From: Gossypium raimondii
Taxonomy: Eukaryota > Streptophyta > Magnoliopsida > Malvales > Malvaceae
Direction: 5' to 3'
Assembly (NCBI RefSeq): GCF_025698545.1
Contig: NC_068575.1
Coordinates: 46,943,980-47,007,979 of the forward strand
Length of the DNA: 64,000 nt
In this document: positions 1-10,779 of the stretch, piece by piece
How the letters are laid out: each line of letters opens with the position of its first letter
How positions within the stretch are numbered: position 1 is the first letter of the stretch
Made by a program: the position numbers and the translations under genes
Notes under the pieces: model-generated
Databases searched by the model: none
What the model saw: only the letters and a program-made list of their open reading frames with translations
Told to the model about the DNA's origin: nothing

Positions 1-374
1 GATTTTGATTTGATGAATTTAGGATATAATTTACTACTATATTTTCAGGATCGATGGTTGGACATGCTGTCTCCCAATAAAGTTTTCAAAGCTCAATTCT
101 ACTATTTTAAAAGAAGCACATTGCAGTAAGTTGAGACTGCACTTTGTATCCCATAAGAGTAGGTAAGAATAAATGGATGACAAATGATTTTAGCTTCTAA
201 ATTCTTATGTTCATCATATATTACTTTGTTCATCTCTGTTTCAGAATACCCTATTCATGAATTACTTTAAACAATCTTTATGGTAAGCCAAAGCTGAGTG
301 AGTAGTAGTAAGTTCCAATAATGTTCATTCAAAAAGATGTTATCAAGATTTTAGTACTGTATTAGATGCACTAT
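1..374. other. 3' flank of a CNL resistance-gene paralogue (copy A)
   Basis: This stretch resembles the DNA downstream of CNL copy B at about 16590-16850. Shared phrases include tttgatttgatgaatttagg, ggacatg, aaagctcagttct and taaattcttatg. The similarity resumes right after the Copia element, at 5239, and matches copy B's flank near 17310-17400. A CNL paralogue therefore probably lies just left of the window. No coding sequence of it is visible here. Confidence 0.6.
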
Positions 375-787
375 TGTTGGAACATTGGCAGCTAAACAAA
401 GCAAAACAAAAATTGAAAAACCGAAGCAAAAGAAGAATGAGAGTTTTAATAATGATAACTGAAAATTCATCACACTTTTTCATTTAAAATTTGAAAATAT
501 ATGAAGGTTACAAAGTAATTTGACAATTACCTAATGACTTAACTGCTCCCACTAATACATGACTAATACAAACTTGAGTTACACACAAAAGAAAGCTGAC
601 ATATCAACTATTACATCAATTAAGTCATAAAACTAATCCTACTAACTTTGATAACAAGTTACAAGTTACATGCCAACTCGAACAAGTTACAATTAGACTA
701 AAAGAAACAAAATGCTGATGTTGCTTTTGGTTTTACTTCGATGCTAGTTTGCTGGTTTTTTGTTGCACTGTAGGCCAATACTCAACA
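375..787 (-). repeat. Copia 1 3' LTR
   Basis: The LTR begins TGTTGGAACATTGG and ends CTCAACA as read on the plus strand. It is about 95 percent identical to 4826-5238. The element reads on the minus strand, so this is its 3' LTR. The last codons of pol, ending in a TGA at 784-782, run into it. Confidence 0.93.
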
Positions 788-3700
788 CTCCTCCTTGGAC
801 TGTATGCAACAAACACCAATTTTTCTCCTTAACATTTCAAACCTTGTAGCACCGAGTGACTTAGTCAAAATATCAGCTAATTGGTTTTCTGAGCTACAAT
901 GAACAAGACTGACTTCTTTTGATTGCTCAGCTCTCGAACAAAGTGATATTTGATATCAAAATATTTAGTTTTTCCATGAAAAACTAGATTTTTTGCTATG
1001 GCAACTGCTGACTAGTTATCAACCCTGAATTCAGTTGGTTCAATCTGTTCTTCATTCAAGTCACATAGAAGCTTTCTATGCCAAATGGCTTGATTAACAG
1101 CTACAGCAGCTGTAATGTATTCTGTTTTAGCTGTAGATTGAGCAACCGTTTGTTGTTTCTTTGAACTCCAATAGAAAACTCTTGATCCAAGAGTAAAACA
1201 GTAACCAGAGGTGCTCTTCATATCATCGACAGAGCGATCCCAATCACTATTAGAGTATCCTGTCAGCTTAAGCTCTTTTCCCTTCTCAAATTTAATTCCA
1301 TAGCTTAAAGTTCCCTTGACATATCTGAGGATCCTATTAGCTACTTTAAAATGAACTACATCACAATAGTGCATAAATCTTGATAAAAGACTAACATCAA
1401 ACATAATGTCAGGTCTCGTTGTTGTTAAGTAAAGCAAGCAACCTACTAGGCTTCGATATTCCTTCTCATCAACCCTCTCTTGATTCCCACTACTAGTCAG
1501 CTTCTTCCATTGAGCCACAAGTGTAGTGACTGTTTTGCAGTTCAACTTGCAAAATCTATTGAGAATTTTCAAAGCAAAGGCACGTTGGCTAATGAAAATG
1601 CCTTGATTAGATTGATTCACTTCCATACCAAGGAAATATATCATGACTCCCAAATCTATCATTTCAAACACCTCTTGCATTTGCACTTTGAATTCACTAA
1701 TCAAATCATCTTTGCTTTTAGTCACAAATAAGTCATCCATAAAAAGAGAAACAATCAGCAAGGTCTCATTTTCTGATCTCTTCACATAAAGTGTAGCTTT
1801 ACTAACACTTTTTTCAAACCCGAGCCTAGACAGGTATGTGTCAATCCTGTTAAACTAGGCCATTGGTGCCTGCTTTAGGCCATACAATGCCTTTTTCAAC
1901 TTATAGACTCTCCTAGGACCTTAAACCCATCTGGTTGCTCAATAAAAATTTCCTCCTTGAGAAAACCATTAAGAAATGATGACTTAACATCTAACTGGTG
2001 AACCCTCTATTGCTTCTGAGCAGCCAAGACAAACAGAAGTTTAATTGTGTCTAGCCTTGCTACTGGAGTAAATGTCTCCATGAAATAGATGCCATATTGC
2101 TGGCTGTAGCCTTTCACCACAAGCTTTGCCTTGTGTTTGTTCAATGAGCCATCAGCATTGTACTTGGCTCTAAACACCCACTTGACACCTATAACTTTCT
2201 TCTGATCTGGTCTATCAATCAATTCCCAAATTTCATTCTTATGAAATATGCCTAATTCAGCTTCCGTGGCCTTCTTCCAACACTTGTCCTTGGTAGCCTC
2301 TTCAAAATTTAAAAGTTCCACTATTGCAACATCACATCTTTGGTAGATGTCAGCAATAGTTCTGGTGCCTCTCACAGAAGCATTATCAAAATCTTCATTG
2401 CTAGGTTCATTTTCAACTGATTCCAGGCTGTTGTCAAGTTGATGTTCTTCAATCAACCTTGCATCTGCATCATTCCAACTCCAAACCTTCTCTTCATCAA
2501 ACCTTACATCTCTACTCACTAAAATCCTTCTTGTTGAAGGATCAAATACCTTGTAGCCCTTTTTTGTGCTGTTGTAGCCAATAAATATCCTTGGAACAGC
2601 CCTTCTTTCAAGCTTGGTTCTCTTCTCAGTTGGGATGAGGGTATAACATACACAACCAAACACTTTCAGGTGTGAAACGGTTGGCTTGAGTCCATGCCAA
2701 GCTTCAAAAGGAGTTTTGTCCTTGACAGCATGAGTTGGCAGCTTGTTGAGTAGGTACACTGAGGTATTGACTGCCTCAGCCCAAAATTTACTTGGAAGCT
2801 TACTTTAAAATAACAGACATCTGGCCATATCAAGCACAGTTCTATTCTTTCTCTCACATACTCAATTTTGTTGAGGTATATAGACTGTTGTTAACTAATG
2901 ATGAATCCCAGCTTGCTTACACAATTTCTGTAACCTTTTAGATAGGTACTCAGTGCCATTATCAGTTCTCAAAGCCTTGATCTTGTAACCAGTCTAGTTT
3001 TCAACTAAAGCTTTGAATTTGCTGAATGCTTCAAACACTTCAAATTTTTGCTTTAAGAAATAAACCCAATAAAACCTGGTCAGATCATCAATAAATAGCA
3101 CAAAATATCTACTGTCATTTAAGGAAAGAGTCTTCATTGTCCTACAGACATCAAAATGGACCAACTCAAGTCTGTCTCGAGCCTTCCATGCCTTATTAAC
3201 TGGAAATGGAAATTTAGCCTTCTTACTAAGTTGGCAAACTTCACAAACAATGTCTCTGGGTTCAACTTGTAACATGACTTCTACCAAATTCAACTTGTGC
3301 AACAAATCAAGTGATCTAAAATTGACATGGCCTAGTCTACCAAAGACCAGTGTTATCAGCAAGACTGGTGTAAGCCTTCTTCTCAAGTTGATTCACATCA
3401 AGCATAAAACACCTAACTGTCATTTCTACTGTGACTAACTTTTGACCATGTGAGTCTTCAACAATGCAAGAACCATTCTTAAAAACCAGATAATATCTTT
3501 TTTCTCCTAGCTGTCCAACACTAATTAAATTCTGATCTATGTTAGGTACAAAAAGCACATCAGAAATCACTTTGTGACCTGAACAAGTGTTGATCACCAT
3601 ATTACCTCTGCCTTTGGCTTCAATCAGGTTCCCATTACCAACTCTAATGTTTGAGGAAAAACTTCTATCAAGGTCTTTGAACAACCTTTCATCAGCTGCC

Positions 3701-4733
3701 ATGTGATGTGTGCAGCCACTATCCACTAGCCAGTCCTTTTTTACTTTGCTTGAGGCTGCAAAGCATAAAGCAGTGAAAACATGCTCCTCTTAAGCTTGAA
3801 AGTCCTCAGAAACCTTAGCTTGCATTTGCTACTGAGCTTGTGCCTTCTCTTTGCTCTTACACACCTTTTCAATATAGCCAAATTGTTTGCAGCTTCTGCA
3901 CTGAATGTCTGGCCTATACCAACAATATTTCTCCAAATGTGTAGTTCTTTTGCAGTGAATGCATGATGGAAACCTCTTCTTTCCTGCATCTCTCCTTGGT
4001 TTTTCCCTTTTATCGAGCCAATGCTTCTTCCCTTTCTGGCTTAAACCTGAGCCTTCTTTAGCCTTTGCTTAGAAAGTTCCTTCAGGATGCTCTTCCTGCC
4101 TATTGGCCCTCCTTTGCTCAAGTGCATACAAGGAGTTTATCAGCTCAGACAGTGAGATAGCTAACAAGTCTCTCGAGTCCTTAAGTGATGAAATCTTTGA
4201 CTCTAACTTTTTAGGAAGAGTGGTGATACTTTTTCAACAACTCTTCTCTCACTAAATTCTTCTCCAATGAGCCTAATGCTGTTGACAGTGGCTATTATTC
4301 TGTCTAAATACTGTTTAATAGTCTCTGACTCCCTCGTCTTCTAGTTCTCAAAATCTTTCCTGAGATCGATCAATTGTTGTTGCCTTGTCTTATCTAAACC
4401 CATGAACTCCTCCTTCAGCATCTCCCATGCTTGCTTAGGTGAGTCACAAGCCATTATCCGAGTGAAGATCACATCAGATACTTTATTCTGCAAACAAGCC
4501 ATTGTTTTATGCTTCTTGGCACACTCTTCACTGTGTTGCCTAATCTGTACAATAGTGGGATTGGCCCTCAATGGAGGTGGTTCAGCATCATTCTCGAACA
4601 CATTACACAAATCGTGTGCTTGAAGGTATGTTTTCATCTTAACCACCCAAATGTGGTAGTTTTCACCAGTGAACACAGGTGGTGGAGGTGGTGTGAAACT
4701 TATTTTGAAACAACAAGGTCGACAGCTCCTTGT
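782..4733 (-). pseudogene. Copia 1 gag-pol relic
   Basis: On the minus strand, gag of the UBN2 type (NYHIWVVKMKTYLQAHDL) lies at about 4676-4341. The protease motif DSGCTHHM is near 3720, and integrase pieces (RLGHVNFRSLDLLHK, FIDDLTRFYWVYFL) lie at 3386-2994. The GAG-pre/RT linker and RT start are at 2759-2007 (GVKWVFRAKYNADGSLNKHK), the RT active site is FMDDLFVT (usually YVDDLLVT), and RNase H ends with LADILTKSLG near 860. Several stops and frame changes separate these blocks. The zinc knuckle region around 3900 is readable only after frame changes. No functional polyprotein can be made. Confidence 0.9.
788..796 (-). other. Copia 1 polypurine tract
   Basis: AAGGAGGAG on the minus strand directly abuts the 3' LTR. 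The same nine bases occupy the same position in Copia element 2 (22655-22663), which suggests related families. Confidence 0.8.
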
Positions 4734-4809
4734 TTTTTTCTTCTCAAGCTTTTAATCTCAAAATAAAGTAACCAAAAATAACTAACAACAGAGGCCCTCA
4801 AAGAAGATA

Positions 4810-4823
4810 GGCTCTGATTACCA
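4810..4823 (-). other. Copia 1 primer-binding site
   Basis: The minus strand reads TGGTAATCAGAGCC two bases inside the 5' LTR. It matches the initiator-Met tRNA type TGGTATCAGAGC except for one inserted A. Confidence 0.8.
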
Positions 4824-4825
4824 TT

Positions 4826-5238
4826 TTTTGGAGCATTGGCAGCTAAACAAAGCAAAACAAAAATTAAAAATTCAAAGCAAAAGAAGAATGAGAGTTTTAA
4901 GAATGATAACTGAAAATTCATCACACTTTTTCATTTAAAATTTGAAAATATATGAATGTTACAAAGTAATTTGACAGTTACCTAATGACTTAACTGCTCC
5001 CACTAATACATGACTAATACAAACTTGAGTTACACACAAAAGGAAGCTGACATATCAACTATTACATCAATTAAATCATAAAACTAATCCTACTAACTTT
5101 GATAACAAGTTACAAGTTACATGCCAACTTGAACAAGTTACAATTAGACTAAAAGAAACAAAATGTTGATGCTGCTTTTGGTTTTACTTCGATGTTGGTC
5201 TGCTAGTTTCTTGTTGCATTGTAGGCCAATGCTCAACA
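4826..5238 (-). repeat. Copia 1 5' LTR
   Basis: This is the partner of 375-787 and has the same length. Its left terminus is mutated from TG to TT. It ends in CTCAACA followed by the target duplication ACTAT. Confidence 0.93.
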
Positions 5239-6983
5239 ACTATCAGAATCCAACAACTTAATGTGTTTCTCTTTGCCCTTACAAATAACAATTATATTTT
5301 TTCATTTAGATGGATGGCTTTTTTTGAGCTATATAAGTTTAGTTTTATTTTAATAATTTTCTTACATGTTTTGTGATGGTGTTCCCTTAGACCATACATT
5401 TCCCCTGCTTTTTTATTTAGAGTTTGCTTTGTTAAATTAATGTTCTCTTAGTATTATGGAAGATAAAACTACACTGACAAACTACATAAGCATAAACTAA
5501 ACCAAAAGTATCATTTTTCTTTTTAATTTTAAAATTAATTTATTCATTTAAAAATTTACTTGATTTGATGATGAAATTTTGACTTAGAGAAGCATGCAAA
5601 ATAAATGGATGTCTCGTCTGTTCTCTGCCTAAAACAAATGGGAGTAATATATAAGAGAACCTATACCAGTCCTCTGAAGATATAAAGAAATAAATGTGAG
5701 TGAGAAGTTGGGAAATGAACATAGAATATCTGCAGCAATGCAGGTTAATGTTGTTGTTTGTATTCTCACCCATTTGCTTGCAGGCATCACTGTAACCTTT
5801 GTCCATAGCTTTAGTAATAGGTATAGATAGTATCATTCTATAAAAAATCAAATTCTACTCTTTTGTAATGACTTGTAGTTATCTAATATGTTACTAAACT
5901 TGCAACATTACAAATTATAATATACAAGCCAAGTAATCTTCATTCAATCTTTATCTCTAAAGGAGGACAATTGGATAAACTTTCAATGTATGCACTATTA
6001 GATCATGTTGGCATTTACAATATTTTGTTATAATCTTATGCCAATCACATTATGTTTTATCACCAAGGATAGAGGCCAACAAGTCCCATTACTTGACCTG
6101 GTAGTGGGAAGCATTCCGCATGAGAACTCAAGCGAAAGTTTTATCTAGAAAATGTGAAAAGATCTTAGGAGTTTCCTTCAATTCAATTGAGCATTTTACA
6201 TGCACCAACAAATATTTTTTGTGATTAAAATGAGCTAGGAAAAGGTCTAGTTGGCCGTGTATACAAGGTGATTGTTGATACAGTGATACAAGGAAAAAGT
6301 ATGGAAGAAAGAGTGTTGGTTGTTGTGGAGGTTGGTTCACCCAATCAGGGTGAAAAAGCCAAAAATTAAAAAGAAAGAAGGCGAGGAGAATGCTAAGGTC
6401 GAAGGTAAGTTGACAAAGTATATGCTTGATATTCTTGGAGAGTCGATCTTTCCTGCATCGTTCCTAAAGGTATTTATAAGCAAGGGTCTCATGTAAGATG
6501 ATGTTAATGTGTTAGGCTTGCCATTTAGTGATCATTACAAAACACATGGGGCAGATGTCTTTGATGAGACTAGAATGTCTGTGATGAGATAGATCGTGTC
6601 ATTCACTTTGACTTGATGGTATGAGACCATTGATTCCACGTGGTGTTTGGTAACCAACAATTTTATGTTCCAAATGAAAGCTTGAAGATTTAGTGATGGA
6701 TGGTTTGCACCTGTCCGAGTGGTCGTCTTTGAGAAGGAGAGCTTGTGGGTGACTTTTCGATTTGCTGACAACTAACTTAGTATTTAGGTGCTTTTCTGAT
6801 TTACCACGTGTACTCACACAATTAAAAGTATAACAATAATAATAATTCATTAATTAATAGATTCTTTTAAGAGAAGTTGAGGTAGTAAATGAAGTATGCA
6901 GATTTTGCAAAAGGCTTGGAGTAAATTTTCATTTGAGTTGTGGTATGCTTCATTAATTGATAGATTCTTTCAAGTCACACTAG
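5239..6983. other. Intergenic; start matches CNL 3' flank
   Basis: From 5239 to about 5440 the sequence continues the copy A flank, similar to 17310-17440. The rest has no recognisable gene. A plus-strand stretch at about 6270-6780 can be read as broken open frames without similarity that I recognise. The phrase cattaattRatagattctttYaag occurs twice (about 6848 and 6950). Confidence 0.45.
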
Positions 6984-7606
6984 TGTCACGGGGCTAGACC
7001 TTTCGTCTCGCAAATCGTGCGGCCTTAGGCGATCCGTTCGTCCAAACTCGCCTAAGTCAGCCTTAACTCGAATGAGGATTCCTTAAGAACTCCTCCAAGG
7101 CACCAATTTGTATAGCGGAAGCGATTGTGCCAAAAGAAGCTAAGCCAAAGAACAACAGAAAGAGCGCTCGCAAAGTGTTTGAGTAAATGCTCTCAATTCT
7201 TATTCACAAAGAATAATGAAACAATTCAGGAGTGAGTACAAATGAGGGGGAGGCTCTCTATTTATAGTTGAGCTCCCCCAAAACCGACGGTCAAGATACA
7301 ATTACATCGACGGATGAGATTCAACCATATCCCTTAATTTTAGGGATTTACAAGATAAGTCTTATCAAATCTAATCTAATCTTTACAAGATATGATTCCC
7401 TCTATCTTCTAAGATTAGTTACCATATTAGCCTAAGTTTCCATCTCTTCGTTATCGGGCCAACCAGGCTTCAATCTGACAGGCTTGTCCAATATCTCTTT
7501 GAATCGGGCCAATTCTCGTAGGCCAAATGATCCCCATCTGAGCAACAGACCTCCATTGGATGCATTTGGTGCGCTGGTCACGGGCTTTGAACTGCGGCCC
7601 GTGACA
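6984..7606 (-). repeat. TR-GAG-like element 3' LTR (623 bp)
   Basis: Terminal inverted octamers TGTCACGG/CCGTGACA bound this copy. It is nearly identical to 9510-9903 over the retained part. Confidence 0.9.
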
Positions 7607-7619
7607 TTCTCCCCCACCC
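7607..7619 (-). other. Polypurine tract of the gag-only element
   Basis: The minus strand reads GGGTGGGGGAGAA immediately before the 3' LTR terminus TGTCACGG. Confidence 0.75.
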
Positions 7620-7753
7620 ATTCTCGCAACGTCCTCGTTGCGACTTCCGAATGACACTGACTTGATTCGCCTCGGTCTCGTCTCGGCGCCTTAGCCTTTC
7701 CCTTCATTTGGGACTTTTGCCTCAGCTTACGTCGCTTCTTAACTCGAGTCGTC

Positions 7754-9266
7754 CTACTCGCTGCATTTACTCTGGTCAACTGTCCCACATGCATCGCTTC
7801 CTTTTTTCTTGAAGTCTGATGCACCACCCACCTCTCCCATAGGTGGAAGCCTTGTCGATGACTCGGCCAACTCTGACGCTTCACTCAACTTGAGCCTCAT
7901 TGGTCCCAACTTCACTGTTTTCATCGCAACTCTTTCCTCTAAGTCCGATGACAAACTCACCTCTTCCTTGGGTGGAAGCCCCTCCGATGACTCACCAAGC
8001 TCAGACGTTGCCTTTCTTTTGACTCCGGCTTGCTTTGGACAGTTCCGCAACTTATGCGGACCACGGCACAAGAAGCACTTAACTCGCTTCTTTTGGCTCC
8101 TCTTTGCCCTCTTGGCTTCGGCTTTTCCCTTGCTCGAACCAAGCTTCTTGGGCTCCTTGTCTGCTCTATCGTTCCCCTCGATGACAAACTTCCTCTGACA
8201 CTTCCGCAACCTATGCGGACCATGACACAAGAAGCACTCCACTAGCTTCTTCTCACTTTCGGCCTCCTTGGCTTCGACACCCCTTGCGCTCGAACCAAGT
8301 ACCAAGGCCTTACCCACCGGCTTCTCCTTAAGCGCGGATTTCTTCGGACATTTTTTTAACATGTGTGGACCGTCGCAAAGAAAGCATTTCAGCTTGTCCC
8401 TTTTCCTCTTGGGTTTCTTCTTCCCAACTCGTGGTTTCCTATTACCACCATTGTCGCCGTTGTCATTGCCATCAACTCTATCTTCCTTGTGATCCCTCTC
8501 ACATACGCCCCTTTCCTCGGACTTGGAAGACCCAAGCTTGTCTTTCCCTAGACCAAGCTTGACCACGGCCTCAACTACCGTCATGGCTTCCGACAGCTTT
8601 TGGACACCTCTTTGTTCCACCTCCTGTCTGACCCACAGCTTCAATCCCTTTTGAAAAGCAAACAATGCTTCTTCATCGGTCACATCTGAAACTTGGAGCA
8701 TGAGTTCCTTGAACTCTCGAACATACTCCCCCACTGTGCCCCGTTGCATTATCCCTTGCAACTTTGCCCGAGCTTCTTCCTCGGCAAACTCTGGGTAAAA
8801 CTGTCCATTCAATTCGCATTGGAACTCTTGCCACGTCCCAATCTCACCATGCCTTTTATCTGTGGTCCTACCTCACCACCATAAAAGCGCAATGTCAGTA
8901 AGAAACATTGAAGCAGTGTTTACCTTAACCGCATCCTCCATGATGCCTTTGGCACGGAAGTAGTTTTCCATCCTCCACAAGAAATTGTCCACATCACATG
9001 CAGACCTTGTCCCCACAAACTCTTTCGGCTTTGGGACATCCTCACATCGAAAGTTGATTTGCCACTCCTTTCCCCACTACCGCTTGACACAAGGCCAGCT
9101 CTCCCTCGAGCTCTTCTATTCTTGTGCTCAAAGCCCTCGTCGTGGCCATTGTTTCCTCCTTCAAAGCCATCATCATGGCCTCGAGAGCATCATTCCTTTC
9201 CGACAGTTTATCCCTGTGTGAATTAAACAACTCGTTTACCTTATCCATGGTGGAACCAAGAGACAT
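7754..9266 (-). pseudogene. Retrotransposon Gag with three zinc knuckles, lightly broken
   Basis: The N-terminal part (9266-9042) is a helical segment (MDKVNELFNSHRDKLSERND). It is followed, after a frame change, by the capsid-like retrotransposon gag region (PKPKEFVGTRSACDVDNFLW near 9030; MFLTDIALLWW near 8890). One TGA interrupts it right after LLWW, where CGA or AGA is expected. From 8812 to 7754 there is a 352-codon open stretch: LNGQFYPEFAEEEARAKLQ, VRQEVEQRGVQKL, then three knuckles CFLCDGPHMLKKC, CFLCHGPHRLRKC and CFLCRGPHKLRNC. Each has the spacing C-x2-C-x3-H-x4-C, one residue shorter than the classical knuckle. Lys/Arg-rich linkers separate them. It would package element RNA. No pol follows. 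Confidence 0.85.
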
Positions 9267-9494
9267 CTTTACATAGTCTCTGGACTGCTCCTTTCAGTTT
9301 GCTATGTGATCCTCGACCCCATTGAGTGCCTCATTTACATCGTCCATGGATCCCTCGAGTTTTCCCACACGTTCCTCTACTGCCGATAATGTCTCCCTCA
9401 AAGACTTCCTCGCCCACCTTTGTTCGAACTCTTCTTTCGACATCCCAACGGTGCCTTTGAACCAACAACTCAGATATCACTTAGTTCAAAACTT

Positions 9495-9507
9495 GGCTCG
9501 GGTACCA
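9495..9507 (-). other. Primer-binding site of the gag-only element
   Basis: The minus strand reads TGGTACCCGAGCC, two bases after the 5' LTR. It starts with the TGG expected opposite a tRNA CCA end. The donor tRNA was not identified. Confidence 0.7.
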
Positions 9508-9509
9508 CT

Positions 9510-9903
9510 TGTCACGGGGCTAGACCTTTCGTCTCGAAAACCGTGCGGCCTTAGGCGATCCGTTCGTCCAAACTCGCCTAAGTCAGCCTTAACTCGAATG
9601 AGGATTCCTTAAGAACTCCTCCAAGGCACCAATTTGTATAGCGGAAGCGATTGTGCCAAAAGAAGGTAAGCCAAAGAACAACAGAAAGAGCGCTCGCAAA
9701 GTGTTTGAGTAAATGCTCTCAATTCTTATTCACAAAGATTAATGAAATAATTCAGGAGTGAGTACAAATGAGGGGGAGGCTCTCTATTTATAGTTGGGCT
9801 CCCCCAAAACCGACGGTCAAGATACAATTACATCGACGGATGAGATTCAACCATATCCCTTAATTTTAGGGATTTACAAGATAAGCCTTATCAAATCTAA
9901 TCT
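9510..9903 (-). repeat. TR-GAG-like element 5' LTR, truncated
   Basis: It matches 6984-7377 and then breaks off after tcaaatctaatct, where an unrelated G-rich 23-mer repeat begins. Confidence 0.9.
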
Positions 9904-9948
9904 GAGGGGGTGTTTTTGTTAAATTTGAGGGGGTGTTTTTGTTAAATT
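9904..9948. repeat. Two tandem copies of a 23-bp unit
   Basis: The unit gagggggtgtttttgttaaa plus three T's is repeated head to tail exactly at the point where the 5' LTR is cut. Confidence 0.85.
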
Positions 9949-10650
9949 CTTGTATTAGTCCTTTGTACTTTATAAGAAGTATGGATTTAGTCCCTTTAGT
10001 TTAATTTGATCATTTTAATCTTTATACTTTTTGAATTGGTCAATTTTAGTCCCTATATTTTTTAAAATTTAGAATTTTAGTCCTAACCCAAATAATAACA
10101 GTTAAATATGTTTGGTTAAATTAAATTACTAGTCTTGTACTACGCATACGATTATAGATATAGTCTATATTCTTTAATTGGATCATTCTAAGTCCCTATC
10201 TTGTTCAAATTTTGAAATTTCAATATTAATACAAATGAGAATTGTTAATACATAAATTGAATTTTTAGTGACTAATATGTCGAAATAACGATCGATATAT
10301 TACATATCATAATATGTTTTTCACATCGATTTTTTAAAAAAGGGACTTAATGAATTTAACAACCATTTTGTGAGAATTGAAATTTTAAATCTTGAAAAAC
10401 ATATTAACTAAAAGGACCAAATTAAAATAAATAGATTAAATTTATAATATTATAAAATAAAAAATTTAATTTTTTTAGGTGAGAGAATGTTAGATTTTTT
10501 AAAACCAACTTTTCGCCAAATGGAAGAGAATGAGATAAGAAAATTCGTAAATCTCAACACGTCCACCTTATAATAATTTGATATTGCACTCATTTTATCC
10601 ATAAATGTTGATGTACCCGTAAAAGAAATTAGGAAAAATAACATTTAAAG

Positions 10651-10681
<31 letters not shown>

Positions 10682-10779
10682 TTTTCTTACATTATTCATA
10701 TAAAATGTTTAAAACTACTTTTCATATAAAATGTTTAAAAACTACTTACTTTTTCCTAAAACAAAAGTCAAATAAAAAT
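9949..10779. other. AT-rich non-coding DNA with dispersed repeat
   Basis: Phrases such as tttagtccctttagtttaa and ttttagtccctatatttttt are typical of a decayed dispersed repeat. A similar palindromic type recurs at 37580-38010. An (AT)n run lies at 10651-10676, and a 25-bp direct duplication (tcatataaaatgtttaaaa) lies around 10696 and 10721. No gene is seen. Confidence 0.5.

Larger units (their letters stand above)
375..5238 (-). mobile_element. Copia LTR retrotransposon 1, full length but decayed
   Basis: Two 413-bp LTRs (375-787 and 4826-5238) flank an internal region with the Copia order gag, protease, integrase, reverse transcriptase, RNase H on the minus strand. The 5-bp target-site duplication ACTAT is seen at 370-374 and 5239-5243, so both ends are exact. 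A primer-binding site lies next to the right LTR and a polypurine tract next to the left one. I count about 21 differences between the LTRs (roughly 5 percent), so the insertion is not recent. Stops and frameshifts break the coding region, so it is not autonomous. It sits in the 3' flank of CNL copy A. Confidence 0.95.
6984..9903 (-). mobile_element. Gag-only LTR retrotransposon (TR-GAG-like), 5' LTR truncated
   Basis: The left (3') LTR is complete, at 6984-7606. It begins TGTCACGG and ends CCGTGACA. The right (5') LTR starts at 9510 with the same terminus but stops matching at 9903, so about 394 of 623 bp remain. I count about 7 differences over the shared part (under 2 percent), so this is the youngest insertion in the window. 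Between the LTRs there is only gag, a primer-binding site (9495-9507) and a polypurine tract. There is no protease, RT, RNase H or integrase. This matches plant terminal-repeat elements with a GAG domain, which depend on a partner for mobility. No target duplication can be checked because the right end is lost. Confidence 0.85.

Noticed and set aside
6270..6780. Plus-strand stretch with partial open frames
   Set aside because: Several stops and no motif that I recognise; kept only as intergenic.
7809..8562. Several plus-strand open frames opposite gag
   Set aside because: Shadows of the minus-strand gag; the gag reading has zinc knuckles and capsid motifs.
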